Below are positions 17,950 through 27,245 of a DNA stretch of 64,000 bases, one piece after another. A program made the position numbers and the translations under genes. A model generated the notes under the pieces. It had not been told where the DNA came from, searched no databases, and saw only the letters and a program-made list of their open reading frames with translations. This DNA is from Rhodococcus qingshengii (GTDB lineage Bacteria > Actinomycetota > Actinomycetes > Mycobacteriales > Mycobacteriaceae), in assembly GCF_021025955.1 (NCBI RefSeq), contig NZ_JAJNCL010000003.1, forward strand, positions 496,001-560,000. The letters run 5' to 3'. Numbering within the stretch: the first letter of the stretch is position 1; every line of letters starts with the position of its first letter.

Positions 17950-20028
17950 ATGCGCTCAGTTCCACGTCTACGGGGTCGGCTCGCCGGAACCATCTCGCTG
18001 CTGACTGCCGCCGTCGTCGTCGCCACAACCGGCGTCAGCGCGGCGGAACCGAGTCCTGCTCCTACCGCGCAGAACTCGGTGTACGCACTTGCGAACGGTT
18101 GCTTCGCGCTGCGCACCGAGTCTGGTGATTTCGTCCGTCGTGACGGGTCGGCGTACCTCACCGACGTAACGAAAGCCGCAGACGCCGAACCGTTCCGACT
18201 ACATGCGGCCCAGTTGGGTCGTTTCATGCTGTACGGCCCGGACGGGTCGATGCTCTCGCACGACGGCGCAGACTCGGTACTCGCCACCTCCGAAGCAACT
18301 CCCTCCACCGACTGGACCGTGATGTCCACCGGTGAATCGTTCGTTCTGACCGCGACCTCGAACGGCCGCCAACTGATCTCGCGCGACTTGACGCTCACGA
18401 TGTCCGATCCCGGTGACGTCCCCGAATCTGCGTTCATACTCGTCTCGCGCGGTGGCTGCGCCGACTTCCCGGAAGCGGAGGTGGGCGCAAACGGCGTTCC
18501 AGGAGAAATCGGACCGAACGGTGAAGTCACCGGATTCATCGACACACACGTGCACATGAACGCTTCCGAGTTCATGGGCGGAAACCTGCACTGCGGCCGA
18601 CCTTTCGACCCTCAGGGCGTCACCGCAGCGCTCGTCGACTGCCCGGACCATCAACCCGACGGGATACCGGCGCTCCTCGAAAATGTTCTGTCGTACGGCA
18701 ATCCCTTCGAAACTCACGACACCACCGGCTGGCCGAGTTTCGCCGACTGGCCGGCGCACGATTCACTGACGCACGAACAGACGTACTACAAGTGGGTCGA
18801 GCGAGCTTGGCGTGGTGGTCTGCGAATCTTCACCAATCTCTTTGTCGCCAACCGTGTCCTGTGCGAGCTGTATCCGAGCAAGCGAAATCCCTGTGACGAG
18901 ATGGAGACCGTCCGGATCCAGGCGAAGCAGACACGCGAACTCCAGGACTACATCGACGCCCAGTACGGCGGTCCCGGCCGGGGTTGGTTCCGCATCGTCA
19001 GCTCGCCGGAACAGGCCAGGCAGGTGGCCGCCGACGGGAAGCTGGCCGTCACCCTCGGGGTGGAGGTGTCCGAACCCTTCGGTTGCTCTGTGCGTAACGG
19101 GATTCCGCAGTGCACCGAGGACGACATCGACCGCGGCCTGGACGAGTTGTACGACTTGGGTGTCCGGCAGATGATCGTCACGCACAAGTTCGACAACGCC
19201 CTCGGCGGTGCCCGTTTCGACGGCGGAGTCACCGGAGTGGCCGTCAACATCGGCAACTACCTGGGCACCGGGGAGTTCTGGCAGTCGGAATCATGCACCG
19301 GCGTCGCCGAGGACAACGTGCTGCCCACCAAGGTCGACGGCGCACAGAATCTTCTCGCAGTACTCCCACCCGGAGTGACACTTCCGGTGTACCCCGCTGG
19401 TCCGCAATGCAATTCACACGGCCTGACCGACCTGGGTGCATACACGATCAGCGGTTTGATGGACCGAGGGATGATCGTCGACATCGATCACATGAGCGTC
19501 AAGACCGCCGAAGCAGCCCTCGATATTCTCGAAGCCGCGAACTATTCCGGTGTTGTTTCGAGTCACAGCTGGAGCGACCCGAGCCTGTACAAGCGGATCT
19601 ACGCGCTGGGAGGATTCGTCGCCCTGTACGCCGGGCAACTCGACGCCTCGGACGACAAGCCCGAAGAGCGCGGATTCATCGACCAGTGGCGCGACGCGCG
19701 GGCGATGCGAAGCGAGAACTACTACTTCGGTTTCGGCTACGGCGCCGACACCAACGGCTTCGGGCCGCAGGCCGCACCGCGCGGTGACGCCGCCGAAAAT
19801 CCGCTGCAGTATCCGTACACCGCCTTCGACGGCACCATCATGGACCAGCAGCGCGCAGGCACCAGGGTTTTCGACGTGAATACCGATGGCGTTGCCCAGT
19901 ACGGGATGATTCCCGACTGGATCGCGGACATGCGTATTGCTGCGGGCGCCGACGGCGACACGATCATCGAGGACATGAGCCGCGGCGCCGAGGCTTACCT
20001 GCAGATGTGGGAGCGAGCACGAAACTAG
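17950..20028 (+). CDS. Exported metallohydrolase, M19 membrane-dipeptidase-like
   Basis: 692 residues with a Sec-type signal peptide (basic start, hydrophobic to about residue 33, ATTGVSAAEP). Residues 35-170 form a beta-rich domain with repeated strands, perhaps beta-trefoil. The rest is an amidohydrolase-type barrel: metal motif DTHVHMN, later VDIDHMSVKT and SGVVSSHSWS. The last two resemble the metal-binding part of peptidase M19 (renal dipeptidase), but M19 normally has H-x-D where this has H-x-H, so the substrate is uncertain. Several cysteines fit an exported, disulfide-bonded protein. Monocistronic. Confidence 0.7.
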   Translation: MRSVPRLRGRLAGTISLLTAAVVVATTGVSAAEPSPAPTAQNSVYALANGCFALRTESGDFVRRDGSAYLTDVTKAADAEPFRLHAAQLGRFMLYGPDGSMLSHDGADSVLATSEATPSTDWTVMSTGESFVLTATSNGRQLISRDLTLTMSDPGDVPESAFILVSRGGCADFPEAEVGANGVPGEIGPNGEVTGFIDTHVHMNASEFMGGNLHCGRPFDPQGVTAALVDCPDHQPDGIPALLENVLSYGNPFETHDTTGWPSFADWPAHDSLTHEQTYYKWVERAWRGGLRIFTNLFVANRVLCELYPSKRNPCDEMETVRIQAKQTRELQDYIDAQYGGPGRGWFRIVSSPEQARQVAADGKLAVTLGVEVSEPFGCSVRNGIPQCTEDDIDRGLDELYDLGVRQMIVTHKFDNALGGARFDGGVTGVAVNIGNYLGTGEFWQSESCTGVAEDNVLPTKVDGAQNLLAVLPPGVTLPVYPAGPQCNSHGLTDLGAYTISGLMDRGMIVDIDHMSVKTAEAALDILEAANYSGVVSSHSWSDPSLYKRIYALGGFVALYAGQLDASDDKPEERGFIDQWRDARAMRSENYYFGFGYGADTNGFGPQAAPRGDAAENPLQYPYTAFDGTIMDQQRAGTRVFDVNTDGVAQYGMIPDWIADMRIAAGADGDTIIEDMSRGAEAYLQMWERARN

Positions 20029-20102
20029 CTACGCTGGTGGACGGCTCCCGGAAGATCGGGGGCCGGTCCTAGATCGTCCGGCACCACCCGAAGGATTTTT
20101 TC

Positions 20103-20765
20103 GTGGCTGACTTCCAGTTCACCGTCGACAAGGCCCACGCCAAGTCGGTCAACGACACACTGGCCGACGTACGCCGCCTGCAGATTTCCGCAGTGATCTT
20201 CGCGATCGTCCTCGCCGCGGTCGGAGCCTGGCTGATCAGCATGGGTGAGGTGTGGTCCATCATCATCGGCACGGTCCTCGCCATCGGTGCGGCCAGTTCA
20301 CTGTGGGTCGCCGTGTGGGCACCTCGCAAGGTGGGAAGCGTCGAATCTCTGTATGCGGACAACCCACTGGTTCCAGCGATCGTCACCGAGGTTCACCCTC
20401 GAGCGGCGACCCTGACGGCACTGATCGACATCGCGAAGCCGGCGGCCGGAGCACCGAAGTACGCGCTCGTCAGCCGCAATGTTCGACTCAATCCGAAGTG
20501 GCGAGTCGGCGACCGCATTCCGTCGGTGGCACTGCGTTCGGATCGTTCCACCCGAAGCAAGGCTGACACTTGGCAGATGGTCAGCCCCATGCCAATCGAG
20601 TGGGGGACCAAGGACTCGGCAGTGCTGGCACGCGCGATCGCAGCTGTCAGTGCGAGCGAGTGGAACTTCCTGCAGAGCCGGATCCCCGACTCCGAAGAAG
20701 TTCGCACCCACCCCGATCGCCGGGTTCTGATCAACCCGGCCGATCTTCCTGACTCCCTGCGCTAG
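20103..20765 (+). CDS. DUF3239 membrane protein
   Basis: 220 residues. Hydrophilic N-terminus with ADVRRLQ, two membrane segments (about 29-48 and 52-72), then a soluble domain containing YADNPLVPAIVTEVHPRAAT and a C-terminal PDRRVLINPADLPDSL. It fits DUF3239, found in corynebacteria and rhodococci, of unknown role. GTG start with GAAGGA 7 bases upstream. Convergent with the F420-type oxidoreductase, only 9 bases apart. Confidence 0.75.
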   Translation: MADFQFTVDKAHAKSVNDTLADVRRLQISAVIFAIVLAAVGAWLISMGEVWSIIIGTVLAIGAASSLWVAVWAPRKVGSVESLYADNPLVPAIVTEVHPRAATLTALIDIAKPAAGAPKYALVSRNVRLNPKWRVGDRIPSVALRSDRSTRSKADTWQMVSPMPIEWGTKDSAVLARAIAAVSASEWNFLQSRIPDSEEVRTHPDRRVLINPADLPDSLR

Positions 20766-20774
20766 CCCAAACGG

Positions 20775-21761
20775 TTACGCGAGCGCGGGCAGCACTTCCT
20801 TCTCGAACATCTCGATTCCCGACGTGTCGTACGCGGCCTCGGGGAAGTAGAAGATTCCGTACTCGAGTCCCTGCGCCTTGAGCGCCGACAGGTTCTCGAT
20901 GATCTGCTCGGGTGTACCTACGGCAGGCATTCCGCGGAACGCATCGAGCGACGCATCGGCGGCAGCTTCGCCGACCAACGGCGTCAGTCGGGCCTTCAGT
21001 GTCTCCAACCGCTGAGCCACCTCGGATTCCGTCGCGCCGATGGCCACGTTGTAGTTGGCCGAACGGACGATGGCGTCGAAATCGGTACCGACGGTGTCGC
21101 AGTGCTTCTTCAGGATCTCGGACTTGTGCGCGAAGCCGGCCGGGGTGCCGTCGAAGTTTGTGTACTGCGCGTACTTGGCCGCGATCTTGAGTGTGACCTT
21201 CTCGCCGCCACCGGCAACCCAGATGGGAATTCCGCCCTCTTGCAACGGAAGTGGACGGCACAGCGCTCCGTCGACCTGGTAGTACTTGCCGTCGAGCGTC
21301 GCGCTGCCGGTCGACCACGCCTGCTGCATGATCTGGATTCCTTCGTCGAGGCGGCCCAGACGCTCACCGGCAGAGGGGAAACCGTAGCCGTACGCGCGCC
21401 ACTCCTGCTCGTACCAACCGCCGCCGATGCCCATCTCGACGCGTCCACCCGTGATCAGGTCGGTGGTCGCGGCGACCTTGGCGAGGTACGCCGGGTTTCG
21501 GAAGCTCATGGCGGTACACATCTGGCCGAGTCGGATACGCGACGTCGACGCACCGAGTGCGGCCATCAACGTCCACGCCTCGTGAGTCGCTTCTTCCGTC
21601 GGCTGGGGAACGGTGTGAAAGTGGTCGTAGACCCACACCGACTCCCACGGCCCTGCCTCCGCGCGCAGCGTGAAGTCTCGCATCACCTCCCACTGCTTCG
21701 CGGGGTCGATGCCGACCAGGTCCAGACGCCAGCCTTGAGGTACGAACAGTCCGAATCGCAT
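20775..21761 (-). CDS. F420-dependent-type LLM oxidoreductase
   Basis: 328 residues of the luciferase-like superfamily, TIGR-type F420-dependent class: starts MRFGLFVPQGWRLDLVG, with VWVYDHFHTVPQP and a GRVEMGIGGGWYEQEW segment typical of F420 binders. Substrate unknown. It begins 13 bases after the MFS gene stop on the same strand, so it is probably the last gene of the 27.1-20.8 kb operon. Confidence 0.8.
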   Translation of the reverse strand: MRFGLFVPQGWRLDLVGIDPAKQWEVMRDFTLRAEAGPWESVWVYDHFHTVPQPTEEATHEAWTLMAALGASTSRIRLGQMCTAMSFRNPAYLAKVAATTDLITGGRVEMGIGGGWYEQEWRAYGYGFPSAGERLGRLDEGIQIMQQAWSTGSATLDGKYYQVDGALCRPLPLQEGGIPIWVAGGGEKVTLKIAAKYAQYTNFDGTPAGFAHKSEILKKHCDTVGTDFDAIVRSANYNVAIGATESEVAQRLETLKARLTPLVGEAAADASLDAFRGMPAVGTPEQIIENLSALKAQGLEYGIFYFPEAAYDTSGIEMFEKEVLPALA

Positions 21762-21774
21762 GTAGCGAGCCTAC

Positions 21775-23007
21775 CTACAGTTTCCCGACGCGCGACCGGG
21801 GTGACACCCGCGGAGAATAGACCGGAATGAAGCGGAACATCATCGCCGCGCCGGCAAACGAAGTCGCGCCCAGTGCGGCAAATGCCCACCCGAGCGGGAA
21901 CACCGCGGCGAGAAGACCGATCGCGAGCGGCCCACCGAACATGCCCGTGTCGTGCGTCAAACGCCATGCGGCGAGGAACTCGGCGCGCTCTTCGGGTGGG
22001 GCGATATCAGCACCGAGAGTCATGATCACGCCGTTGCCCAGTCCGTTGCCGATCCCCATCACGACAGCAACCACCGTCAATCCCACTGCACCCGTCGAGA
22101 ACGGCAACATCAGGTACGACACACCGATCACCGTCAGCGAAGGCACCGCGACCAGCCTACGTCCGTATCGGTCCATGATGTGTCCGGCCGGATACGAGCA
22201 CAGCAGGTCCACGGCCGCACCGATACCGAAGATCACACTCACCTGGGCTGCATCCAACCCGAGGTGCAATGCCCACAATGGAAGAACGGCCTCACGCGAA
22301 GCGCGGGCGGCGCCCATCAGAAGGGAGCCTGTCCCCAGCGTCGACAGAGCGGCACGATGACGGCGAAGGATCTCCGGGAGGGTGACGTGCCCGTGATCAC
22401 TGTTGCCCGCCTGCACCTTTCGTGGCGGGTCGGGAACGCGGGCCATCAGTGCCCCGGCGAGTACGACGCCCACCAACTGGACGAGGAATCCTCCGCGCGC
22501 TCCCACCAGGAGAATCACGCCGGCACCGATGAGCGGTCCCAGGAAGAAACCCAACCGCCACATCGCGGCGAACGACGACATTGCTCGGGCCCGAAGACCG
22601 AGTGGCACGGTCTCGGCGAGGTAGCTCTGCCTCGCGAGGCCCCACACCGCATTCGCCAGTCCGGTCAACAGTGCGCCGATACCGAGCATCCACGGAGTCT
22701 GCGCAAGCAGACAGATCACCACTCCTGTTGCACCCAAAGAACTTCCGCCGATGATCGATCTACGCTCACCGAAACGCGACACTATCCGGCCGGCAGGGAG
22801 GTCACCGAGTACGGCACCCAAGCCACCGAGCGCAACGATCAGGCCGGCGACGGCGACCGATGCACCCAAGTCGCGCGCGGTGACGGCCATGATGGGGGCA
22901 GCCGCACCCTGACCGATCCCGAAGATGGCCGCCGGCACGAAAACCGTTGTGACCAGTGGCTTTAGTCCGGCAATCGCCGGCTGTTCCTTGGGCAGTGTTT
23001 CCGTCAC
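21775..23007 (-). CDS. Major facilitator superfamily efflux protein
   Basis: 410 residues, twelve membrane segments, with MFS signature loops GDLPAGRIVSRFGERRSIIG (loop 2-3) and CSYPAGHIMDRYGRRLVAVP (loop 8-9). Drug:H+ antiporter-like. Its start overlaps the stop of the monooxygenase gene (23004-23007, ATGA type), so it is translationally coupled. It could export the desulfonated product of the monooxygenase or another side product; inference from context. Confidence 0.82.
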   Translation of the reverse strand: MTETLPKEQPAIAGLKPLVTTVFVPAAIFGIGQGAAAPIMAVTARDLGASVAVAGLIVALGGLGAVLGDLPAGRIVSRFGERRSIIGGSSLGATGVVICLLAQTPWMLGIGALLTGLANAVWGLARQSYLAETVPLGLRARAMSSFAAMWRLGFFLGPLIGAGVILLVGARGGFLVQLVGVVLAGALMARVPDPPRKVQAGNSDHGHVTLPEILRRHRAALSTLGTGSLLMGAARASREAVLPLWALHLGLDAAQVSVIFGIGAAVDLLCSYPAGHIMDRYGRRLVAVPSLTVIGVSYLMLPFSTGAVGLTVVAVVMGIGNGLGNGVIMTLGADIAPPEERAEFLAAWRLTHDTGMFGGPLAIGLLAAVFPLGWAFAALGATSFAGAAMMFRFIPVYSPRVSPRSRVGKL

Positions 23008-24350
23008 GCGCTCACTTCTGCCGCGTCAGCGGCCCGCGAAAACCGGTTCGCCGGACGATCGAGGCCGTAGTGGCCCCGCAGGGTCGATTCGATGTACTCG
23101 GTTCGGAAGAGCCCACGCGCCTGCAGAATCGGCACGACCCGGTCGACGAACACCTCGAGCCCTCCGGGCAGATAGGGCGGCATGATGTTGAAACCGTCCG
23201 CGGCGCCCTTGTCGAACCATTCGGTCAACTCGTCCGCGACCTGCTCCGGTGTCCCGGCAAATGTCCGATGCCCACGGCCACCGCCGAGTTTGCCGATCAA
23301 TTCACGGACGGTGAGGTTTTCGCTCTCTGCAAGATCTTTGACGAGTTGGTATCGACTCTTGTTCCCCTGAATCCGATCGATGTCCGGCAGCGGTGGCAGC
23401 GGGGCATCCAGAGAATGCTCGGTGAGATCGACACCCACCATGTTCGAGAGTTGGCGCAGCGAATACTCCGGAGAGATCAGGTCCGTGAACGACTGCTCCA
23501 GCGCCTTCGCTTCTTCTTCCGTATCCGCGATGAAGGGCACGATGCCCGGCAGCACTTTGACTTCGTCGGGACTACGTCCGTACTTGATCAGCCGAGATTT
23601 GAGATCGCTGTAGAAATCCTGCCCCTGCTCGAGTGTTCGTTGAGCGGTGAACACGGCTTCGGCATACCTCGCCGCGAAATCCTTACCGCTCTCGGAGGAA
23701 CCGGCCTGTACAAGCAGCGGACGTCCCTGTGGGGACCTCGGCGAATTGAGCGGGCCAGCCACCGTGAATCGTTGACCGTCATGGTCGATGCGATGGACAC
23801 GATCAGGATCGGCGAAGATTCCGGCCTCTTCGTCCAGGACAACTGCCCCCTCTTCCCAGCTGTCCCAGAGTCCGAGCGTCACGTCGAGAAACTCCTCGGC
23901 GCGCTCGTAACGACCGCTGTGCGTCGGTACCGCATCGAGGCCGAAGTTCGCGGCCTCGTCGGCGCCGGCCGACGTCACGATGTTCCACCCGCCTCGTCCG
24001 CCACTGATGTGATCGAGGGAAGCGAACTTCCTTGCGAGAGTGTACGGATCGCTGTAACTGGTCGACGCGGTTGCAATCAACCCCACCTTCTCGGTGGCCG
24101 CAGCGATCGCCGACAGCAAGGTGACGGGTTCGAAGATCGCCTGAGTGTTGTATTTGACCCGCGGGCCGACTGCTAGACCGTCGGCGAAGAACACCGAGTC
24201 CAGCTTTCCACGCTCGGCGATTCTCCCCAGTTCCTGGAAGTGCTTGACGTCCAGAAGGTTGGCCGCATTTGTGCGAGGGTGGCGCCACGCCGCCTCATGA
24301 TGGCCGACGCCCATCAGGAAGGCGTTCAGATGAAATTGTCGTTCGGACAT
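23004..24350 (-). CDS. FMN-dependent monooxygenase, NtaA/SnaA/DszA family
   Basis: 448 residues. Starts RQFHLNAFLMGVGHHEAAWR and contains FFADGLAVGPR, ASLDHISGGRGGWNIVTSAG, NSPRSPQGRPLLVQAGSSES and AADGFNIMPPYLPGGLEVFV, which closely track dibenzothiophene-sulfone monooxygenase DszA and nitrilotriacetate monooxygenase. The family uses reduced FMN supplied by a separate reductase to cleave C-S or C-N bonds. No reductase is in the operon. Placement behind a sulfonate-type ABC transporter suggests an organosulfur substrate. Confidence 0.88.
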   Translation of the reverse strand: MSERQFHLNAFLMGVGHHEAAWRHPRTNAANLLDVKHFQELGRIAERGKLDSVFFADGLAVGPRVKYNTQAIFEPVTLLSAIAAATEKVGLIATASTSYSDPYTLARKFASLDHISGGRGGWNIVTSAGADEAANFGLDAVPTHSGRYERAEEFLDVTLGLWDSWEEGAVVLDEEAGIFADPDRVHRIDHDGQRFTVAGPLNSPRSPQGRPLLVQAGSSESGKDFAARYAEAVFTAQRTLEQGQDFYSDLKSRLIKYGRSPDEVKVLPGIVPFIADTEEEAKALEQSFTDLISPEYSLRQLSNMVGVDLTEHSLDAPLPPLPDIDRIQGNKSRYQLVKDLAESENLTVRELIGKLGGGRGHRTFAGTPEQVADELTEWFDKGAADGFNIMPPYLPGGLEVFVDRVVPILQARGLFRTEYIESTLRGHYGLDRPANRFSRAADAAEVSA

Positions 24351-24381
24351 GAGTTCGCAGAATCTTTCCGTGAAAGTGTGG

Positions 24382-25254
24382 TCAGGTGGTGACGCGCCAG
24401 CGCGAGAGCCGACGTTCGATCAGGACCAGAATCGCGTTGATTGTCAGACCCAACAACGAGATCGCGACGATGCCCGCATACATGTTCGGGATCTGGAAGT
24501 TGAGTTGAGAAGCGGTGATCAGATATCCGAGACCGGCTTTGGCCCCGACCATTTCGGCGGCGATCAGCACGAGAATCGACGACGCGGCGGCCATGCGGAT
24601 ACCCGTGAAGATCGTGGGAACAGCGGCGGGCAGAACCACCTTCTGGAACAGCCGAATCGAGGAGAACCCCAGCGAGGCAGCGGACTTGATCAGCAGCGGA
24701 TCGACCGTGCGCACACCCGAAATGGTGTTGAGCAGAATCGGGAAGGTGCAGGCGTAGATCACCAGGGCGATCTTCGATTCCTCACCGATTCCCAGAATCA
24801 GCACGAAGACGGGAAGCAGCGCCAAGGCTGCTGTGTTGCGGAACAATTCGAGAATCGGGTTGAGGAAGTCGGAGACCGGGCGGTACCAGGCGATCGCAAT
24901 TCCCAACGGAATCGCGATCGCGATGGCCACGAAGAAGCCGGTCAGCGCACGCGTCAGACTGGCGGAAACATGCTCTTGCAATTGTCCGTTCTCGGCGAGG
25001 GCGAAGAATGCGGACACAACTTCGGTGAAGGGCGGGAGGAAGACCTTGTCCACCAACCCGAGCCGAGGTGCCGCTTCCCAGATCCCGAGGAAGATCGCGA
25101 TCGCAATCGACGGCTTGGCAATCCGCCAGGCGGTGGAACCAATGTAGCGCGCCGCCTTGCCGCCGGCCTGGCTCCGCTGCTGAATGTCAGGTGTTTTGTC
25201 GGGCAACGGTTTCGGGTCGACGACCACCTCCGCCGTCGCCAACGCGCTAGACAT
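24382..25254 (-). CDS. ABC transporter permease (SsuC/TauC type)
   Basis: 290 residues, about six membrane segments and the EAA-like loop ASLGFSSIRLFQKVVLPAAV. Typical of permeases for sulfonates, taurine or nitrate. I place the start at the ATG at 25254 because AGGAGG lies 6 bases upstream; it overlaps the ATPase stop by 8 bases. Works with the ATPase (25.2-26.1 kb) and lipoprotein (26.1-27.1 kb). Confidence 0.9.
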   Translation of the reverse strand: MSSALATAEVVVDPKPLPDKTPDIQQRSQAGGKAARYIGSTAWRIAKPSIAIAIFLGIWEAAPRLGLVDKVFLPPFTEVVSAFFALAENGQLQEHVSASLTRALTGFFVAIAIAIPLGIAIAWYRPVSDFLNPILELFRNTAALALLPVFVLILGIGEESKIALVIYACTFPILLNTISGVRTVDPLLIKSAASLGFSSIRLFQKVVLPAAVPTIFTGIRMAAASSILVLIAAEMVGAKAGLGYLITASQLNFQIPNMYAGIVAISLLGLTINAILVLIERRLSRWRVTT

Positions 25255-26068
25255 GTGCAACCTCCTTGGCAGGATCGAGTTCGCCGGCCCGAGCGCGCTC
25301 GACTTCACCGTGCAGTAGCGTCCAGATCCGGTGCCGGAACACTCGGAACTCCTCACCTGATCGCACGTCGTCGCCGGACCGGTCGATGCCGATGTCGACG
25401 ATCGTCTTGACGCGCCCTGGCCTCGACGTCAGTACTGCAACACGTTGCCCGAGGTAGATGGCCTCGTCGATTCCGTGGGTGATGAACAGGATCGTCTTGC
25501 CGGTGGCCTTCCAGATGCGCAGAAGCTCGTCCTGCAGCGACTCTCGCGTCTGTGCGTCCAGTGCTGCAAATGGTTCGTCCATCAGCAACACTTCGGGGTC
25601 GAATGCCAGGCTGCGGGCGATCGCGACTCGCTGCTTCATTCCACCGGACAACTCGTGCGGATAGCGATCCGCGAAACCTTGCAGACCGACCAGTTCGAGG
25701 TAATGCTCGGCGAGCTCGCGTCGCTCGCTCTTCTTCACGCCCTTCGCTTCGAGTCCGAACTCGATGTTGTGACGTGCAGTTCGCCATGGAAGTAGCGCGT
25801 ACTGCTGGAAGACGATTCCCCGATCCAAGCCTGGGCCCGTGATCTGCTTGCCGTCCAGAAGGATTCGACCGGAAGTGGGCGAACTGAGTCCTCCGAGGAG
25901 GTCCAGCAGAGTCGACTTGCCGCAACCACTCGGCCCGACGAGGACCAGGAACTCCCCAGGCGCCACGTCGATGTTGATGTCCTCAACTGCGGTGAAAACC
26001 TCGTCGGTCCCGCGAATGTCGAACTGTTTGGTGACGTGCTCGAGCCGTAGCTTCGGTTCGGTGCTCAT
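25247..26068 (-). CDS. ABC transporter ATPase (SsuB/TauB type)
   Basis: 273 residues: Walker A GPSGCGKSTLLDLLGGL, signature LSGGMKQRVAIARSLA, Walker B VLLMDEPFAALD, and H-loop ILFITHGIDEAIYLG. Energises uptake by the permease encoded next. Its start overlaps the lipoprotein stop (26065-26068). Confidence 0.92.
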   Translation of the reverse strand: MSTEPKLRLEHVTKQFDIRGTDEVFTAVEDINIDVAPGEFLVLVGPSGCGKSTLLDLLGGLSSPTSGRILLDGKQITGPGLDRGIVFQQYALLPWRTARHNIEFGLEAKGVKKSERRELAEHYLELVGLQGFADRYPHELSGGMKQRVAIARSLAFDPEVLLMDEPFAALDAQTRESLQDELLRIWKATGKTILFITHGIDEAIYLGQRVAVLTSRPGRVKTIVDIGIDRSGDDVRSGEEFRVFRHRIWTLLHGEVERARAGELDPAKEVAHV

Positions 26069-27144
26069 TTTGCTGCCTCCAGTGCCTGTCCGTCAGCGCC
26101 GCTGTCGGGTGAATACGTTCCGTTGGCGTACGGGTTGAATTCGTTGGTGTAGATGTCCGACGGCTTCAACTTTCCTTCTTCGAGTTCGCCGTTACGGGTG
26201 AGCCAGTCGATCCACGTACTGATCTCGGCATCGGTGATTGTCCCGCCGGGGCCGGCGACTCCCGGGCTCTTCCAGTAGCTGATGAGCTTGGTGTCCTCGT
26301 TGCGTCCGCGGCTGTTGATGATCGACGTCAGCTTCGCGATCACTTCTTCTCGTGGGTGTGTCTGCGTCCAGCGGATGGCCCGCGCTGTTCCCTGTACGAA
26401 ATCGGCGACCGCCTCCTTGTTCTGCGCGATGTAGTCGTCACGGAACACCAACGTGCCGTAGGTGAACGAGCCGAACAGCGATTCGTCGGTGAACAGCTCG
26501 CGAAGACCACCGCGTTCGAGCGCTGAGTCACGGAAGACCGAGCCGAGGGTGGCGACATCGATCTGTCCCTGCCTCAACGCTTGTTCCGTGTTGACCGGTG
26601 GAACGACGATCAATTCAACCTGCTTGATCTCGTCAGGCGTAAGTCCCTGCCGCGCAAGCCATTCACGAACGACGAACTCGTGGTGCGCACCGAGGGTGTT
26701 CATCCCGACCTTCTTGCCGATCAAGTCCTTCGCCGACTTGATCGGACTGTCGTCGAGTACGTAGTACCCGTTGAAGCTCTCCTTGTCGGAGCCGTAGTAC
26801 CCGATGACCGAGGTGATCGGTGAACCCGCGGAAGCCAACTTCACCACCGCGCCGTTGAACGCTCCGCCGAACTCGGTTTGACCAGTCGCTGCGTTCTGGA
26901 TGCTCTGAGGGCCGCTGGTCGTATCGCCGATCCAGTTGAGCTCCACGTCGTTGAAGTAGCCGAGGTCGGCGGCCAGTTCGGGGTAGATGACCTGTCCGGT
27001 GCTGCCCTCGTACCGCAGGACGGTCTTGCCGTCGGCGGTCTTGACGACTTCGTCGGAGGAGCCCGAGCAGGCAACGGCAAGGCTGGACAGAGTGACAAAG
27101 GCGACGGCCGCGGCTACCGAGCGCGCGAAACGAGGGCGAATCAT
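26065..27144 (-). CDS. ABC substrate-binding lipoprotein (SsuA/NMT1 type)
   Basis: About 359 residues. Lipoprotein signal with LAVAC (C26 lipidated) followed by SGSSDE. The mature protein shows the SsuA/TauA pattern: GSTGQVIYPELAADLGYFND, EFGGAFNGAVVKLASAGSP, DLIGKKVGMNTLGAHHEFVV. Binds an anionic organic solute, most likely a sulfonate, at the cell surface. ATG at 27144 with AGGA 10 bases upstream; the longer frame from 27222 overlaps the leader structure. First gene of a six-gene operon. Confidence 0.9.
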   Translation of the reverse strand: MIRPRFARSVAAAVAFVTLSSLAVACSGSSDEVVKTADGKTVLRYEGSTGQVIYPELAADLGYFNDVELNWIGDTTSGPQSIQNAATGQTEFGGAFNGAVVKLASAGSPITSVIGYYGSDKESFNGYYVLDDSPIKSAKDLIGKKVGMNTLGAHHEFVVREWLARQGLTPDEIKQVELIVVPPVNTEQALRQGQIDVATLGSVFRDSALERGGLRELFTDESLFGSFTYGTLVFRDDYIAQNKEAVADFVQGTARAIRWTQTHPREEVIAKLTSIINSRGRNEDTKLISYWKSPGVAGPGGTITDAEISTWIDWLTRNGELEEGKLKPSDIYTNEFNPYANGTYSPDSGADGQALEAAK

Positions 27145-27186
27145 GAAGTTGCTTCCTGTAGAAGATGATTGGTTCAGTTCTCGGCT

Positions 27187-27232
27187 ACACCTGTCCGGAG
27201 CGCCGTGTGCGGCGCTCGGCACGGGCAGGTGT
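27187..27232 (-). promoter_or_regulatory. Leader hairpin before the organosulfur operon
   Basis: Two nested repeats: outer ACACCTG / CAGGTGT (27187-27193 with 27226-27232) and inner GAGCGCCG / CGGCGCTC (27198-27205 with 27210-27217). It sits between the Cys-rich leader peptide and the lipoprotein start. There is no U-tract, so it would work in Rho-dependent or translational attenuation instead of as a plain terminator. Confidence 0.65.
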
Positions 27233-27245
27233 GGGGAATGTCAGT

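Noticed and set aside
20040-20075. Weak inverted repeat after the metallohydrolase gene as a terminator
   Set aside because: Stem has mismatches and G-T pairs and no U-tract.
21952-22965. Long plus-strand open frame (337 codons) opposite the MFS gene
   Set aside because: Low-complexity His/Arg/Asp composition and exact antisense to a well-supported transporter; shadow of high-GC coding.
24349-25410. Plus-strand frame of 353 codons opposite the ABC permease
   Set aside because: Composition rich in Arg, Asp, Gln with no recognisable fold; antisense shadow.
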